DNA of 64,000 nt from Streptomyces sp. NBC_00190 (GCF_036203305.1 NZ_CP108131.1:6696001-6760000), one strand, 5' to 3'. Counted from the first letter of the stretch, positions 32,687 to 41,993 are shown. The notes: generated from the letters alone by a model not told the origin. Numbers and translations are program-made.

Positions 32687-33475
32687 TCACGCCGCGCCGG
32701 GAGAGGTCCCGAGATAGGCCTCCCGTACGAGCGGGTCCGCCCGTACCTCGGCCGCCGTGCCCTCGGCGAGGACCGTCCCGAGGTCCAGTACGACCACCCG
32801 TGCGCACAGGTCCATCACGAAGGCCACGTTGTGCTCGACCAGCAGCACGGCGCAGCCCTCCTCCCGTGCCAGCCGCCGCACGACCGCCGCGAGCTGCTCG
32901 CGCTCGGGGGCCGACATGCCGGAGGCCGGTTCGTCCAGCAGCAGCACCCGCGGCGGATCGGCCACCGCACGCGCCAGTTCCACCATCCGGGCCTGCCCGA
33001 CCGGCAGCCCGCCGGCGTACGAGGCCCCGAGCGCCCCGATCCCGCAGTCGGCCAGGACCCGCTCGCCCCGCTCACGGCGTGCCCGCTCCCGGGCCCGCCG
33101 GGCCGGGAAGGCGAGGAGATCGGCGGCGAGGCCGCCCCCGCCGCCCCGCCACTCCTGCGCCACGAGCACGTTGTCGGCCACGCTGAGCTGGCCGAACAGC
33201 TGTTGGCGCTGGAAGGTCCGGCGCATCCCGTGCCGCGCCCGCCAGACCGGGGAGCGACGGGTGATGTCCACCCCGTCCAGCAGCATCCGCCCCTGGTCCG
33301 GCCGCCGGATCCCGGACAGGACGTCGAAGAGCGTGGTCTTCCCGGCCCCGTTCGGCCCGATCAGCCCGCACACCTCGCCCGCCCGGATTCCTAGATCCAC
33401 CCCGGTCAGCGCCCTGACACCGCCGAACCGCACGCTGACGCCGCTCGCCCGGAGCACGTACCCGCCGCCGCTCAT
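32687..33475 (-). CDS. Liv-type ABC transporter ATP-binding protein (LivG-like)
   Basis: A 262-residue ATPase of the branched-chain amino acid (HAAT) importer class. Walker A GPNGAGKT (40-47), signature LPVGQARM (variant of LSYGQ), Walker B VLLLDEPASGM and the H-loop VLLVEHN are present. The VWRARHGMRRTFQRQQLFGQLSV stretch is the LivG-specific Q-loop region. The ATG overlaps the stop of the permease/ATPase fusion by 4 nt (ATGA). It would pair with the LivF half of the neighbour to form the ATPase dimer. Confidence 0.9.
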   Translation of the reverse strand: MSGGGYVLRASGVSVRFGGVRALTGVDLGIRAGEVCGLIGPNGAGKTTLFDVLSGIRRPDQGRMLLDGVDITRRSPVWRARHGMRRTFQRQQLFGQLSVADNVLVAQEWRGGGGGLAADLLAFPARRARERARRERGERVLADCGIGALGASYAGGLPVGQARMVELARAVADPPRVLLLDEPASGMSAPEREQLAAVVRRLAREEGCAVLLVEHNVAFVMDLCARVVVLDLGTVLAEGTAAEVRADPLVREAYLGTSPGAA

Positions 33476-36186
33476 GTCGCCATCCCCAGATAGGCCTCGG
33501 TGAGCCGGTCCGCCTCCACCTCGGCCCGCGGGCCGCACCAGGAGACCCTGCCCTGGGAGAGGTAGGCGACGGTGTCCGCGATCCCGAGGACCTCGGCCGC
33601 CTTCTCCTCCACCAGCAGCAGCGCGGTCCCGGCGTCGCGGAGCTCGGTGAGCAGCGCGTACACCTCCTCCACCACGCGCGGGGCCAGCCCGAGCGAGGGC
33701 TCGTCGGCGATCAGCACCTCCGGGGGCCGCTGCAACAGCGGCGCCAGCGCCAGCATCTGCTGCTCGCCGCCGGACAGGGCCCCCGCGGCCACCCCGCGCC
33801 GTTCGCCGAGCCGCGGGAACCGGTCGTAGACGGCGGCCCGGGCGTCGGCCTCCCCCAGGTACAGGGCCAGGTTCTCCTCGATGGTGAGCGACGGGAAGAT
33901 CCCGCGCCCCTCGGGGGCGAGCAGCACCCCGGCCCGGGAGCGCCGCACGGCTCCGTCACGGGTCGCGTCCCGCCCGCGTACGAGGACCTCGCCGCCGGTG
34001 ACGGCCAGCGACCCGGCGGCCACCCGGCAGGCGGTGCTCTTCCCGGCCCCGTTGGGCCCGAGCACGGCGAGTATCTCCCCCCTCCGCACGGCGAGGCCGA
34101 CCCCGTGGAGCACGAGCCCCCCGTCGTATCCGGCGGTCACGGAGCGCAGCTCCAGCGCGGGCACGGACGCGGGCCGTGCGGCGTTCGAGCGCACCGGGCG
34201 CGCGGCGTCCGGCCGGGGGCCGGGGACGGAGCCCCCGGTTTCGGGAAGGGGCGGGGCGGGGGAGAGCTCGGCGGGGACCCGGGCCCGCCGCCGGGCGAGC
34301 CGCACCGGGACGGCCGCGCAGTACCCGTCCGGATCGTTGGCCAGGGCCAGCCCGGCAAGGCCGAACAGGATCACCGGCAGATGGGCCGACGAGGTCACGT
34401 AGTCCGACAGCAGCCGCGGGGCGACGGCGAACACCAGCCCCGCCACCACCGCGTACTGCGGTCGCCGGACACCCGCCGCCACCACGACCGCCAGCCACAC
34501 CAGCCCCGACATCGCCGTGAAGTCCGTCGCCGTGATCCGGGTGTTGAACGACGCGTACATCACGCCGCCGAAGCCGGCCAGCCCCGCCGACAGCGCGAAC
34601 AGGACCAGCTTCGTGCGCAGTACGGACACGCCGGAGGCCATCGCGGCCGCCGGGGCCGACCGTACGGCCAGCATCGCCCGCCCCGACGGGGAGCCGCGCA
34701 GCGCGCTCAGCCCGGCGGCCACCACGGCGACCAGGACCACCAGGGCCACCCCCAGCGCCCGGTCGTCGGACAGGTCCACCGGCCCGAACACCGGCCGCGG
34801 GACCGACCATCCCGAGTCCCCGTTGCGCAGCCACCGCAACTGGAACAGCACCTGGTCGGCCAGGAACGCCAGCGCCAGCGTGGCCAGGGCCAGGGACCGC
34901 CCGCCGAGCCGCAGCGCCGGCAGCGCGACCAGCGCCCCCAGCAGGGCGGCGGCGCACGTACCCACCGCCAGCGCCGCCACGAACGGCCAGCCCCGGCTCA
35001 TCAGCAGTCCGGCCACCAGCGCGGCCCCGGTCACGAACGTGGCCTGGGCCAGCGAAACCATCGACCCCAGCCCGGTCACCACGGTGAAGGACATGAACAC
35101 CAGCGCGACGGCCAGCCCCTGGGCCAGCAGCCCGCTCCAGAACGGGGTGGTCACGGTGTAGAACGCCACGCACAGCAGCCCGCCGGCGCCTGCCCACACC
35201 CCCCACCGCCGCCCCCAGGAGGCCCCGGCCAGATGGTCCACCGGCGGTTCGTCCACGGCCGCGACACCCGCCGTCCGCGCCCGCCGGGTCAGTACCAGCA
35301 GGCCCCCGAACAGGATCAGGAAGGGCACCGCCGTACGGAACCCCGTGATGCCCTCGGCGAAGGACGCGTACCCGGCCACCAGGTTCTGCAGTACGCCGAG
35401 CCCCAGCCCGCCCGCAAAGGCGAGCGGCACGGACGCGAACCGCCCGATGACCGCCGCCGTCGCCGAGACGAACAGGAACAGGGTGAAGTCGTGCGCGGAC
35501 AGCCCCAGCAGCGGCGTCGCCAGCACCCCCGCCAGCCCGGCCAGCGCCGACGCGATCATCCAGGCCACCGACGACAGCCGGTCCGCGCTGATCCCGCGCA
35601 ACTCGGTCAGCGAGCGGTTGTCGACGGCCGCCCGCAGCCGCAGCCCCAGCCGGGTGTGCCGCATCAGCACCCACAGGGCCACCGCCACCACCGCCGTCGC
35701 CACCCAGGTGATCAGCTGGTCGGAGTCGATGCCGACGCCCTCCGCGAGCTGCCAGGACCTGGCCGGGCTCGGCCCGACGCCCGGCAGCCCGAACTGGTTC
35801 TCGGCGGGTTTCACCGGCGCGCCCGCGTCCGCCAGCAGCTCCACGGCCCACAGCCCGGCGGCCGGCAGGGCCACGAGCAGCCCGATCGTCGCCACGATCT
35901 GCGCCGTCTCGCCGACCCGCGCGAGCCGCCGGAACATCAGCCGGTCCAGCCCCCAGCCGAGACCGGGCGCAAGGAAGCACACCACCAGCAGCGCCGCCGG
36001 AACGGCCGGCCAGCCCAGGCCGGAGTGCAACTCGTAGAAGGCGAGTGCGCACAGGTAGGCGGTGGCCCCGTGCGCGAAGTTGAACAGCCCGGACGCCGAG
36101 TACGACAGCACCAGCCCGGTGGCGAGCAGTGCGTACAGAGCGCCGGAGACCAGGCCGCTCAGCACGAAGACGAGCAGATCCCCCAT
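33472..36186 (-). CDS. LivH-LivM-LivF fusion: two permease domains and an ATPase in one chain
   Basis: A 904-residue protein. Residues about 1-330 are a LivH-type permease (GLVSGALYALLATGLVLSYSASGLFNFAHGA), 340-640 a LivM-type permease (GLGSMVSLAQATFVTGAAL, the LivM motif, and MYASFNTRITATDFTAM), and about 675-904 a LivF-type ATPase with GPNGAGKS, LSGGEQQM and EVLIADEP. A roughly 40-residue Pro/Arg/Ala-rich linker joins the last two. The H-loop reads LLVEEKA where LivF normally has LLVEQN. In most bacteria these are three genes. With separate LivG and the binding protein it can make a complete importer. Confidence 0.85.
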   Translation of the reverse strand: MGDLLVFVLSGLVSGALYALLATGLVLSYSASGLFNFAHGATAYLCALAFYELHSGLGWPAVPAALLVVCFLAPGLGWGLDRLMFRRLARVGETAQIVATIGLLVALPAAGLWAVELLADAGAPVKPAENQFGLPGVGPSPARSWQLAEGVGIDSDQLITWVATAVVAVALWVLMRHTRLGLRLRAAVDNRSLTELRGISADRLSSVAWMIASALAGLAGVLATPLLGLSAHDFTLFLFVSATAAVIGRFASVPLAFAGGLGLGVLQNLVAGYASFAEGITGFRTAVPFLILFGGLLVLTRRARTAGVAAVDEPPVDHLAGASWGRRWGVWAGAGGLLCVAFYTVTTPFWSGLLAQGLAVALVFMSFTVVTGLGSMVSLAQATFVTGAALVAGLLMSRGWPFVAALAVGTCAAALLGALVALPALRLGGRSLALATLALAFLADQVLFQLRWLRNGDSGWSVPRPVFGPVDLSDDRALGVALVVLVAVVAAGLSALRGSPSGRAMLAVRSAPAAAMASGVSVLRTKLVLFALSAGLAGFGGVMYASFNTRITATDFTAMSGLVWLAVVVAAGVRRPQYAVVAGLVFAVAPRLLSDYVTSSAHLPVILFGLAGLALANDPDGYCAAVPVRLARRRARVPAELSPAPPLPETGGSVPGPRPDAARPVRSNAARPASVPALELRSVTAGYDGGLVLHGVGLAVRRGEILAVLGPNGAGKSTACRVAAGSLAVTGGEVLVRGRDATRDGAVRRSRAGVLLAPEGRGIFPSLTIEENLALYLGEADARAAVYDRFPRLGERRGVAAGALSGGEQQMLALAPLLQRPPEVLIADEPSLGLAPRVVEEVYALLTELRDAGTALLLVEEKAAEVLGIADTVAYLSQGRVSWCGPRAEVEADRLTEAYLGMAT

Positions 36187-36201
36187 CGCGTCCCCCGATC
36201 C

Positions 36202-37470
36202 CTAGGTGAAGGGCACGGGTTCGTAGCACTTGAACGGGACGGCGACCTCGTACGTGCCGCCCTTCAGCCGTACGAGCGCCCCGCAGCCGAAGCTGTCCTT
36301 CTGCCCCTTGGGCTCCGCCCGGTCGCCGACGAGCGTGCCGGTGTCGGAGAAGTTCTGGGCGGCGGCCTGGAAGGACTCGACGGTCATGTCGCCGCCCGCC
36401 TTCCGTGCGATGGACACGAACAGGTCGGCCGCCATGTACCCGGTCATCATGTGCATGCTGAGCGGGACGTCCTGGCCTCCCGACGCGGCCTTCATGTCGG
36501 CCTTGAACTGGGCCATCTTCGGGCTGTCCGACTCGAAGGGCTCGAACTGCAGCAGCACGTACACCCCGTCGAGCGCCTGCTTGGTGGCGTCTTTCGCGAG
36601 CAGCCCGGGGTCGTAGTCGGTGGGGTCGGAGAGCAGCCCCTTGTAGCCGCTGCGCTTGAGCGCCGTGAACAGCCCGATGTTGTTGGGGGTCTGCATGACG
36701 GAGACCACGGCGTCCGGCGCCTTGCCGCCGTTGCCCTCCAGGATCTCCTTCACGTACGCGGACCAGTCGCTCGGCACGGCGGTGGCGGGAACGGAGGCCT
36801 TGGCGTAGGAGACCGTGAAACCGGCGCTGGTGAAGCCCTGCTGGAAGGTCCGGATGCCGAACTTCCCGGCGTCGCTGTCGTTCGCGATGACCGCGACGGA
36901 CTTGCCCCGGGCGCCGCCGAGGACCGCGGCGATGCCTTCGGGCCAGGTCTGGTTGAGGGTGCCGCCGGGGGTGGGGACCAGGCAGCCGTTGAAGCCGTAG
37001 ATGTACTTGGGCCCGCAGAAGGAGGGCAGCGTGCCCCAGCCGAAGGTGGGGACCTTCTCCTGCTCCAGGAAGTCGGCGCCCGAGAAGGTCACCGAGCTCA
37101 TCGGGGCGACCGCGAAGACCTTGTCCTGCTGGACGAGTTTGCGGGCGGCCGCCATGTTCTTCGCGGGGTCCTGGCCGTCGTCCTCCGCGCCGAGGTAGTC
37201 GATCTTGCGGCCGTTGACGCCCCCCTCGGCGTTGGCTCTCAGGTACCGGGCCTTGGCGCCGAGGTCGGTGTCCTTCTTGCTGTAACCGCTCGCGCTGGTC
37301 ATCGACACGATGCCGCCGACCTTGACCGAGTCGGCGGTCAGCCCGCGGCGGCTCCCGGGCGTGTCCCCCGCCCCGCCCTTGGCGTTGCCGTTCGTGGAGG
37401 CGGAGTTGCAGGCGGAGACGAGCGCGAGGGCCGCCGCCGCGACGGCCAGGGTGCGGATCGGTCGCAACAT
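36202..37470 (-). CDS. ABC transporter substrate-binding lipoprotein (LivJ/LivK-type)
   Basis: A 422-residue type I periplasmic-binding-fold protein. The signal peptide ends with LVSAC (lipidated Cys21), so it is anchored on the outer membrane face. The ligand-binding core shows VGGIVSMTSASGYS, LGAEDDGQDPAKNMAAARKLVQQDKVFAVAP and VAVIANDSDAGKFGIRTFQQGF strands, the Leu/Ile/Val-binding protein pattern. The transported compound is not certain; the adjacent acyl-CoA ligase leaves room for a carboxylic acid instead of an amino acid. First gene of the operon behind a well-placed promoter at 37500-37528. Confidence 0.85.
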   Translation of the reverse strand: MLRPIRTLAVAAAALALVSACNSASTNGNAKGGAGDTPGSRRGLTADSVKVGGIVSMTSASGYSKKDTDLGAKARYLRANAEGGVNGRKIDYLGAEDDGQDPAKNMAAARKLVQQDKVFAVAPMSSVTFSGADFLEQEKVPTFGWGTLPSFCGPKYIYGFNGCLVPTPGGTLNQTWPEGIAAVLGGARGKSVAVIANDSDAGKFGIRTFQQGFTSAGFTVSYAKASVPATAVPSDWSAYVKEILEGNGGKAPDAVVSVMQTPNNIGLFTALKRSGYKGLLSDPTDYDPGLLAKDATKQALDGVYVLLQFEPFESDSPKMAQFKADMKAASGGQDVPLSMHMMTGYMAADLFVSIARKAGGDMTVESFQAAAQNFSDTGTLVGDRAEPKGQKDSFGCGALVRLKGGTYEVAVPFKCYEPVPFT

Positions 37471-37499
37471 CTGGAGATCCCCTCCGGTCGAATCCCCGC

Positions 37500-37528
37500 A
37501 TTCTGTGCGCGACCTGACGGATCGTCAA
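37500..37528 (-). promoter_or_regulatory. Promoter of the Liv operon with overlapping operator
   Basis: On the minus strand TTGACG (37523-37528), a 17-nt spacer and CAGAAT (37500-37505) form a good housekeeping promoter; the start site would be near 37493. The 13-bp dyad TGACG-GAT-CGTCA (37515-37527) overlaps the -35 box, as expected of a repressor site. A longer repeat (ACCTGACGG at 37512-37520 with CCGTCAGGT at 37556-37564) adds a distal half. Confidence 0.6.
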
Positions 37529-37584
37529 TATCAATGACAAGGGTGAAGTGGCGAACCGTCAGGTGCGATCGGGGAGGGGAGCGC

Positions 37585-39408
37585 TCACGACTGGTAGAGG
37601 GCCGCGACCTCCGTCGCGTACGCCTTCTCGATCGCCCGGCGCTTGAGCTTCAGGGAAGGGGTCAGCAGCCCCCGCTCCTCCGTGAACTGCTCCCCGAGCA
37701 CCCGGAAGGTGCGGATCGACTCCGCCTGCGAGACCAGGGTGTTGGCGGCCACGACCGCCCGGCGGACCTCCGCCGTCAGGTCCGCGTCGTGCACCAGGTC
37801 CGCCGCGGGCCGCTGCGCCAGGCCGCGCATCGACAGCCAGTGGGCGATCCCCTCCGCGTCCAGGGTGATCAGGGCCGCGATGTACGGCCGGTCGTTGCCC
37901 ACCAGTACGCACTGTGACACCAGCGGGTGCGAGCGGACCCGCTCCTCCAGCGCGGCCGGCTGGACGCTCTTGCCGTTGGAGGTCACCAGGATCTCCTTCT
38001 TGCGGCCGGTGATGATGAGGTAGCCGTCCTCGTCCAGCCGCCCCAGGTCCCCGGTCGCCAGCCACCCGCCGCGCAGGACCGCGTCGGTGGCGGGCGGGTC
38101 GTTGAGGTACCCGGCGAAGACGTGGCCGCCGTGCAGCCAGACCTCCCCGTCCTCCGCGATGTGCACCGTGCCGCCGGGGATCGGCGGGCCCACCGTGCCG
38201 TACTTCGTCGCCCCCGGCGGATTCGCGGTGGCCGCCGCGGACGACTCGGTCAGGCCGTACCCCTCGAAGATCGTGATCCCGGCGCCGTCGAAGAACAGCC
38301 CGAGGCGGCGCGACATCGCGGACCCGCCCGACATGGCGTGCCGTACGCGGCCGCCCATCGCCTCGCGGACCTTGCCGTACACGAGCTTCTCGAAGAGCTG
38401 GTGCTCCATCCGCAGCCCGGCCGAGGGGCCGGGGCCGGTGCCGAAGGACTTCTCCTCGCGCGCCTCCGCGTACCGCACGGCCGTCTCCACCGCCCGGTCG
38501 AAGGCGCCCGTACGCCCCTCCGCCTCGGCCTTGCGCCGCGCGGCCGCGAAGACCTTCTCGAAGACGTACGGGACCCCGAGCACGAAGGTCGGCCGGAACG
38601 CGGCCAGGTCCGGCAGCAGCTCGGCCGCCGCCAGTACGGGCTGGTGCCCGAGCTTGACCCGGGCGCGGACGGCGGCCACCTCCACCATCCGCCCGAAGAC
38701 GTGCGCCAGTGGCAGGAAGAGCAGGGTGGACGGCTGCTCGCCGGGACCGGCCTGGAAGACGGACTCCCAGCGGCTCGCCATGGTGTCGGCCTCGAACATG
38801 AAATTGCCGTGGGTGAGGACGCAGCCCTTGGGGCGGCCGGTGGTGCCCGAGGTGTAGATGACGGTGGCGACCGCGTCCGGGGTCACGGCGCCGCGGTGGC
38901 GGTGCACGACGTCCTCGGCGACCCCGCGGCCGTCGGCGACGATGCCGTCCACGGCCCCCGCGTCGAGCTGCCACAGCAGGCGCAGGAGGGGAAGCCGGTC
39001 GATGACCGAACCCACCGTCATGGCCTGGTCCTCGTTCTCGACGACGCAGGCCGTGCAGGCGGAGTCGGCCAGGATCCAGTGCACCTGCTCGGCGGAGGAG
39101 GTCGGGTAGACGGGGACCGGCTGGGCGCCGATCGCCCACAGGGCGAAGTCGAAGAGGGTCCACTCGTACCGGGTACGGGACATGACGGCGACCCGGTCGC
39201 CGAACCGTACGCCCTGGGCCAGCAGGCCCTTGGCGAGCGCGAGCACCTCGGCGGCGAGTTCGGCGGAGGTCACGTCCCGCCAGACCCCGTCCGTCTTGCG
39301 GCCCAGCACCACCCGGTCCGGTTCCTCGCGCGCATGCCGGAAGACGACGTCGGCCAGACCGCCGACGGGCGCGTCGGTGACGACGGGTGGGACGGTGATC
39401 TCGCGCAA
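37585..39408 (-). CDS. AMP-dependent acyl-CoA synthetase (long-chain fatty-acid-CoA ligase type)
   Basis: A 607-residue adenylate-forming enzyme. The AMP-binding motif YTSGTTGRPKG, the SGGSAMSRRLG and YGLTESSAAAT segments, and the C-terminal GDLGRLDEDGYLIITGRKKEILVTSNGKSVQP hinge are present. The last part (SLKLKRRAIEKAYATEVAALY) is the FadD15/LC-FACS-like ending. It activates a carboxylic acid to its CoA thioester. It begins at a TTG, with AGGAG 9 nt upstream. It is upstream of and on the same strand as the Liv operon, and may activate the substrate the transporter takes up; this is inference. Confidence 0.9.
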   Translation of the reverse strand: MREITVPPVVTDAPVGGLADVVFRHAREEPDRVVLGRKTDGVWRDVTSAELAAEVLALAKGLLAQGVRFGDRVAVMSRTRYEWTLFDFALWAIGAQPVPVYPTSSAEQVHWILADSACTACVVENEDQAMTVGSVIDRLPLLRLLWQLDAGAVDGIVADGRGVAEDVVHRHRGAVTPDAVATVIYTSGTTGRPKGCVLTHGNFMFEADTMASRWESVFQAGPGEQPSTLLFLPLAHVFGRMVEVAAVRARVKLGHQPVLAAAELLPDLAAFRPTFVLGVPYVFEKVFAAARRKAEAEGRTGAFDRAVETAVRYAEAREEKSFGTGPGPSAGLRMEHQLFEKLVYGKVREAMGGRVRHAMSGGSAMSRRLGLFFDGAGITIFEGYGLTESSAAATANPPGATKYGTVGPPIPGGTVHIAEDGEVWLHGGHVFAGYLNDPPATDAVLRGGWLATGDLGRLDEDGYLIITGRKKEILVTSNGKSVQPAALEERVRSHPLVSQCVLVGNDRPYIAALITLDAEGIAHWLSMRGLAQRPAADLVHDADLTAEVRRAVVAANTLVSQAESIRTFRVLGEQFTEERGLLTPSLKLKRRAIEKAYATEVAALYQS

Positions 39409-39526
39409 GGGTCCCGCTCCTCTCCGTGCGGCGCGGCGACGCTACCCCACGTCGCAGGGCAGTTGATCAGCCCGCGGATACCTCCACAAGACCTCCTCAG
39501 CGACCTTCTCGGCGGCCGGGCCGCGG

Positions 39527-40378
39527 TCAGGCCGTGCGGCTGAGGCGGTCCGCGCCCGAGAGGACCGCCGAGGCCAGGGCTTCGGCGGGAGCCGAGGCCC
39601 GGGACCCGCGCACGAGGGCGAACTCGACCGGCCCGAGCTCCGGCAGCCCGCCGACCCGGACCAGTCCCGGCGGGATCAGCCCGCGGGTGTGCGCCATCAC
39701 GCCCAGCCCGGCCCGGGCCGCCGCGATCAGACCGCTCAGGCTGCCGCTCGTACAGGCGATCCGCCACGCCCGGCCGTCACGCTCCAGCACCTCCAGCGCC
39801 CGCGCCCTGGTGATCCCCGGAGGCGGGAAGACGATCAGCGGAACCGGGCGCTCCGGGTCCACCCGCAGTCCTTCCGCCCCGATCCACACCATCCGGTCCC
39901 GCCACACCAGGCGGCCCCGCTCGTCCCCCGGCCCCCGCCGCTTCGCCAGCACCAGGTCCAGGCGTCCCGCGTCCAGCCGTTCGTGCAGCGTCCCCGAGAG
40001 CTCCACCGACAGCTCCAGGTCCACCTGGGGATGCTCGTGCCGGAACCCCTCCAGAATCTCCGGCAGCCGCGTCAGCACGAAGTCCTCCGAAGCCCCGAAG
40101 CGCAGCCGCCCGCGCAGCCGGGTCCCCGTGAAGAAGGCCGCCGCCCGTTCGTGCGCCTCCAGGATCGTGCGCGCGAAGCCCAGCAGCGCCTCGCCGTCCT
40201 CCGTCAGCTCCACGCTGTGCGTGTCCCGGACGAACAGCGGCCGCCCGGTCGCCGCCTCCAGCCTCCGCACGTGCTGGCTGACGGTGGACTGCCGTACGCC
40301 GAGCCGCCCGGCGGCCTGGGTGAAGCTCAGCGTCTGGGCCACCGTGAGGAACGTACGCAGCTGGACAGGGTCGTACAT
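39527..40378 (-). CDS. LysR family transcriptional regulator
   Basis: A 283-residue LysR protein. The N-terminal winged HTH is QLRTFLTVAQTLSFTQAAGRLGVRQSTVSQHVRRLEAATG (residues about 6-45), and the effector domain runs from RLRFGASEDFVLTRLPEIL to the end. Divergent from the bile-acid-symporter-family carrier, a common LysR/SBF pairing in actinobacteria; LysR proteins usually control the divergent gene. The ATG is preceded by a TAGCAT -10 box only 6 nt away, so the transcript is probably leaderless. Confidence 0.9.
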   Translation of the reverse strand: MYDPVQLRTFLTVAQTLSFTQAAGRLGVRQSTVSQHVRRLEAATGRPLFVRDTHSVELTEDGEALLGFARTILEAHERAAAFFTGTRLRGRLRFGASEDFVLTRLPEILEGFRHEHPQVDLELSVELSGTLHERLDAGRLDLVLAKRRGPGDERGRLVWRDRMVWIGAEGLRVDPERPVPLIVFPPPGITRARALEVLERDGRAWRIACTSGSLSGLIAAARAGLGVMAHTRGLIPPGLVRVGGLPELGPVEFALVRGSRASAPAEALASAVLSGADRLSRTA

Positions 40379-40384
40379 ACCGCC

Positions 40385-40416
40385 ATGCTAGCCACGCTCA
40401 TCGGGATGCGTGATGA
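40385..40416. promoter_or_regulatory. LysR leaderless -10 box (TAGCAT, minus strand) and TCATC-N9-GATGA dyad
   Basis: TAGCAT lies on the minus strand at 40385-40390, 6 nt from the LysR ATG. The dyad TCATC (40398-40402) / GATGA (40412-40416) lies between the divergent genes and could be the LysR binding site, although it does not fit the plain T-N11-A rule well. Confidence 0.4.
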
Positions 40417-40472
40417 CAGTGAGTGCGGTGTGCGGGTTTCCCGATCACCACCCGCCCACCGAGCATGAACGA

Positions 40473-41552
40473 GTGAGCACCCTGCACATGCGCCGCCGCC
40501 TGCGCCGCCCGCACCTCCCCGCCCGGCTGCCCGTCGACCCGTACGTACTGGCCCTCCTCGGCACCGTCGGCCTCGCCGCCCTGCTCCCCGCCCGCGGCCA
40601 GGCCGCCACCGTCGCCGACGGGGCCGCCACCGTGGCCGTGGCCCTGCTCTTCTTCCTCTACGGAGCCAGGCTCTCCACCCGCGAGGCCCTCGACGGCCTG
40701 CGCCACTGGCGGCTGCACCTCACCGTGCTCGTCTGCACCTTCCTCCTCTTCCCCCTCCTCGGCCTCGCCGCCCGAGGCCTCGTCCCCACCCTCCTCACGC
40801 CCCCGCTCTACAGCGGCCTGCTCTTCCTCTGTCTGGTCCCCTCGACCATCCAGTCCTCCATCGCCTTCACCTCGATCGCCCGCGGCAACGTCCCGGCCGC
40901 GATCTGCGCAGGCTCCTTCTCCAGCCTCGCCGGCATCGTCCTCACCCCGCTGCTCGCCGCGGCCCTGCTCGGGAGCAGCGCGGGCGGCTTCTCCCCCGAC
41001 TCCCTCCTCAAGATCGTTCTCCAGCTGCTGCTGCCCTTCCTCCTCGGACAGCTCCTGCGCCGCTGGGTCGGCGGCTTCCTCGTGCGCAACAGGCAGGTGC
41101 TGGGCCGCTTCGACCGCGGCTCGATCCTGCTCGTCGTCTACGCCGCCTTCAGCGCGGGCATGGCCGCCGGCATCTGGCACCAGGTGAGCGTCCCGCGCCT
41201 CGGCGCCCTGCTGGCGGTGGAGGCCGTACTGCTCGCCGTGATGCTCCTCGTCAGCTGGTACGGGGCCAGGCGCCTCGGCTTCGGCCGCGCGGACCGCATC
41301 GCCATCCAGTTCGCCGGGTCGAAGAAGAGCCTCGCCGCCGGACTCCCCATGGCCAGCGTGCTGTTCGGGGCCCAGGCCGGTCTCGCCGTGCTCCCGCTCA
41401 TGCTGTTCCACCAGATGCAGCTCATGGTCTGCGCGGTCCTCGCCCGCCGCCGCGCCGCACAGACGGAGCCGGCCGGGCACGGTGAACTCCCCACCGGTCG
41501 TGTGGCGGAGGTCTCGTCGGCGGTCCAACACCCCTCCGTGCGGGCCCGGTAA
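40473..41552 (+). CDS. Bile acid:sodium symporter family (SBF) transporter
   Basis: A 359-residue protein with nine to ten hydrophobic helices. The segments VALLFFLYGARLSTREAL, GLLFLCLVPSTIQSSIAFTSIARGN and FAGSKKSLAAGLPMASVLF are the signature loops of the YocS/SBF-like branch of the bile acid/Na+ symporter fold; bacterial members move organic anions. Start: GTG at 40473, preceded by a weak AACGA; ATG at 40488 is an alternative. Expression is likely under the divergent LysR regulator. The C-terminal 40 residues are hydrophilic. Confidence 0.85.
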   Translation: MSTLHMRRRLRRPHLPARLPVDPYVLALLGTVGLAALLPARGQAATVADGAATVAVALLFFLYGARLSTREALDGLRHWRLHLTVLVCTFLLFPLLGLAARGLVPTLLTPPLYSGLLFLCLVPSTIQSSIAFTSIARGNVPAAICAGSFSSLAGIVLTPLLAAALLGSSAGGFSPDSLLKIVLQLLLPFLLGQLLRRWVGGFLVRNRQVLGRFDRGSILLVVYAAFSAGMAAGIWHQVSVPRLGALLAVEAVLLAVMLLVSWYGARRLGFGRADRIAIQFAGSKKSLAAGLPMASVLFGAQAGLAVLPLMLFHQMQLMVCAVLARRRAAQTEPAGHGELPTGRVAEVSSAVQHPSVRAR

Positions 41553-41561
41553 CGTTCGGCG

Positions 41562-41993
41562 GTGACCTGGATACGCCCGCTCGCCGCCCACGCCGAACGC
41601 CCCTGCACCCTGGTGGTCTGCCGCGGCTGCTGCTGCGGTGACCCCCGCAAGAACCCCGGCTCCGACCACGCCGGCCAGCTCGCCCGGCTGCGCGAGGCCG
41701 CCGAGGCCTCCGGGGGCCGCCTGGCCGTCCGTACGAGCGACTGCCTCGGCCCCTGCGCCCAGGCCAACGTCATCGTGGTCCAGCCCACGACCGAGGCCCG
41801 CCGCCGCGGCGCCCGCGCCGCCTGGTTCGGGTGGGCCCTGGACGACACCGCGACCGACGAGATCATCGCCTGGGCCGAATCCGGCGGCCCGGGCACCACC
41901 CCGGTCCCGCCCACCCTCGACCTCCACCGCATCGAGCCGCCCGAGCCCGAGCGGGCCCCGAACTCCACCCGCCGCGGCCGCCGGGGCCGCTAG
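41562..41993 (+). CDS. (2Fe-2S) ferredoxin-domain protein, thioredoxin-like type
   Basis: A 143-residue protein. The cysteines C20, C23, C24, C25 (CRGCCCG) and C61, C65 (CLGPC) fit the thioredoxin-like [2Fe-2S] ferredoxin fold, as in NuoE-like and Cbi-type small ferredoxins, with the extra Cys of the CxxCCC cluster. The C-terminus is Pro/Arg-rich. It starts at a GTG 10 nt after the stop of the SBF transporter gene with no RBS, so it is probably translated by coupling. Its stop shares CTAG with the convergent fdhD stop. Its partner could be the formate dehydrogenase system that FdhD serves. Confidence 0.75.
   Translation: MTWIRPLAAHAERPCTLVVCRGCCCGDPRKNPGSDHAGQLARLREAAEASGGRLAVRTSDCLGPCAQANVIVVQPTTEARRRGARAAWFGWALDDTATDEIIAWAESGGPGTTPVPPTLDLHRIEPPEPERAPNSTRRGRRGR

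Noticed and set aside
34105..37917. A 1270-codon open frame on the plus strand
   Set aside because: It lies opposite the Liv operon; its translation is a low-complexity, Arg/Gln/His-rich shadow of the minus-strand genes.
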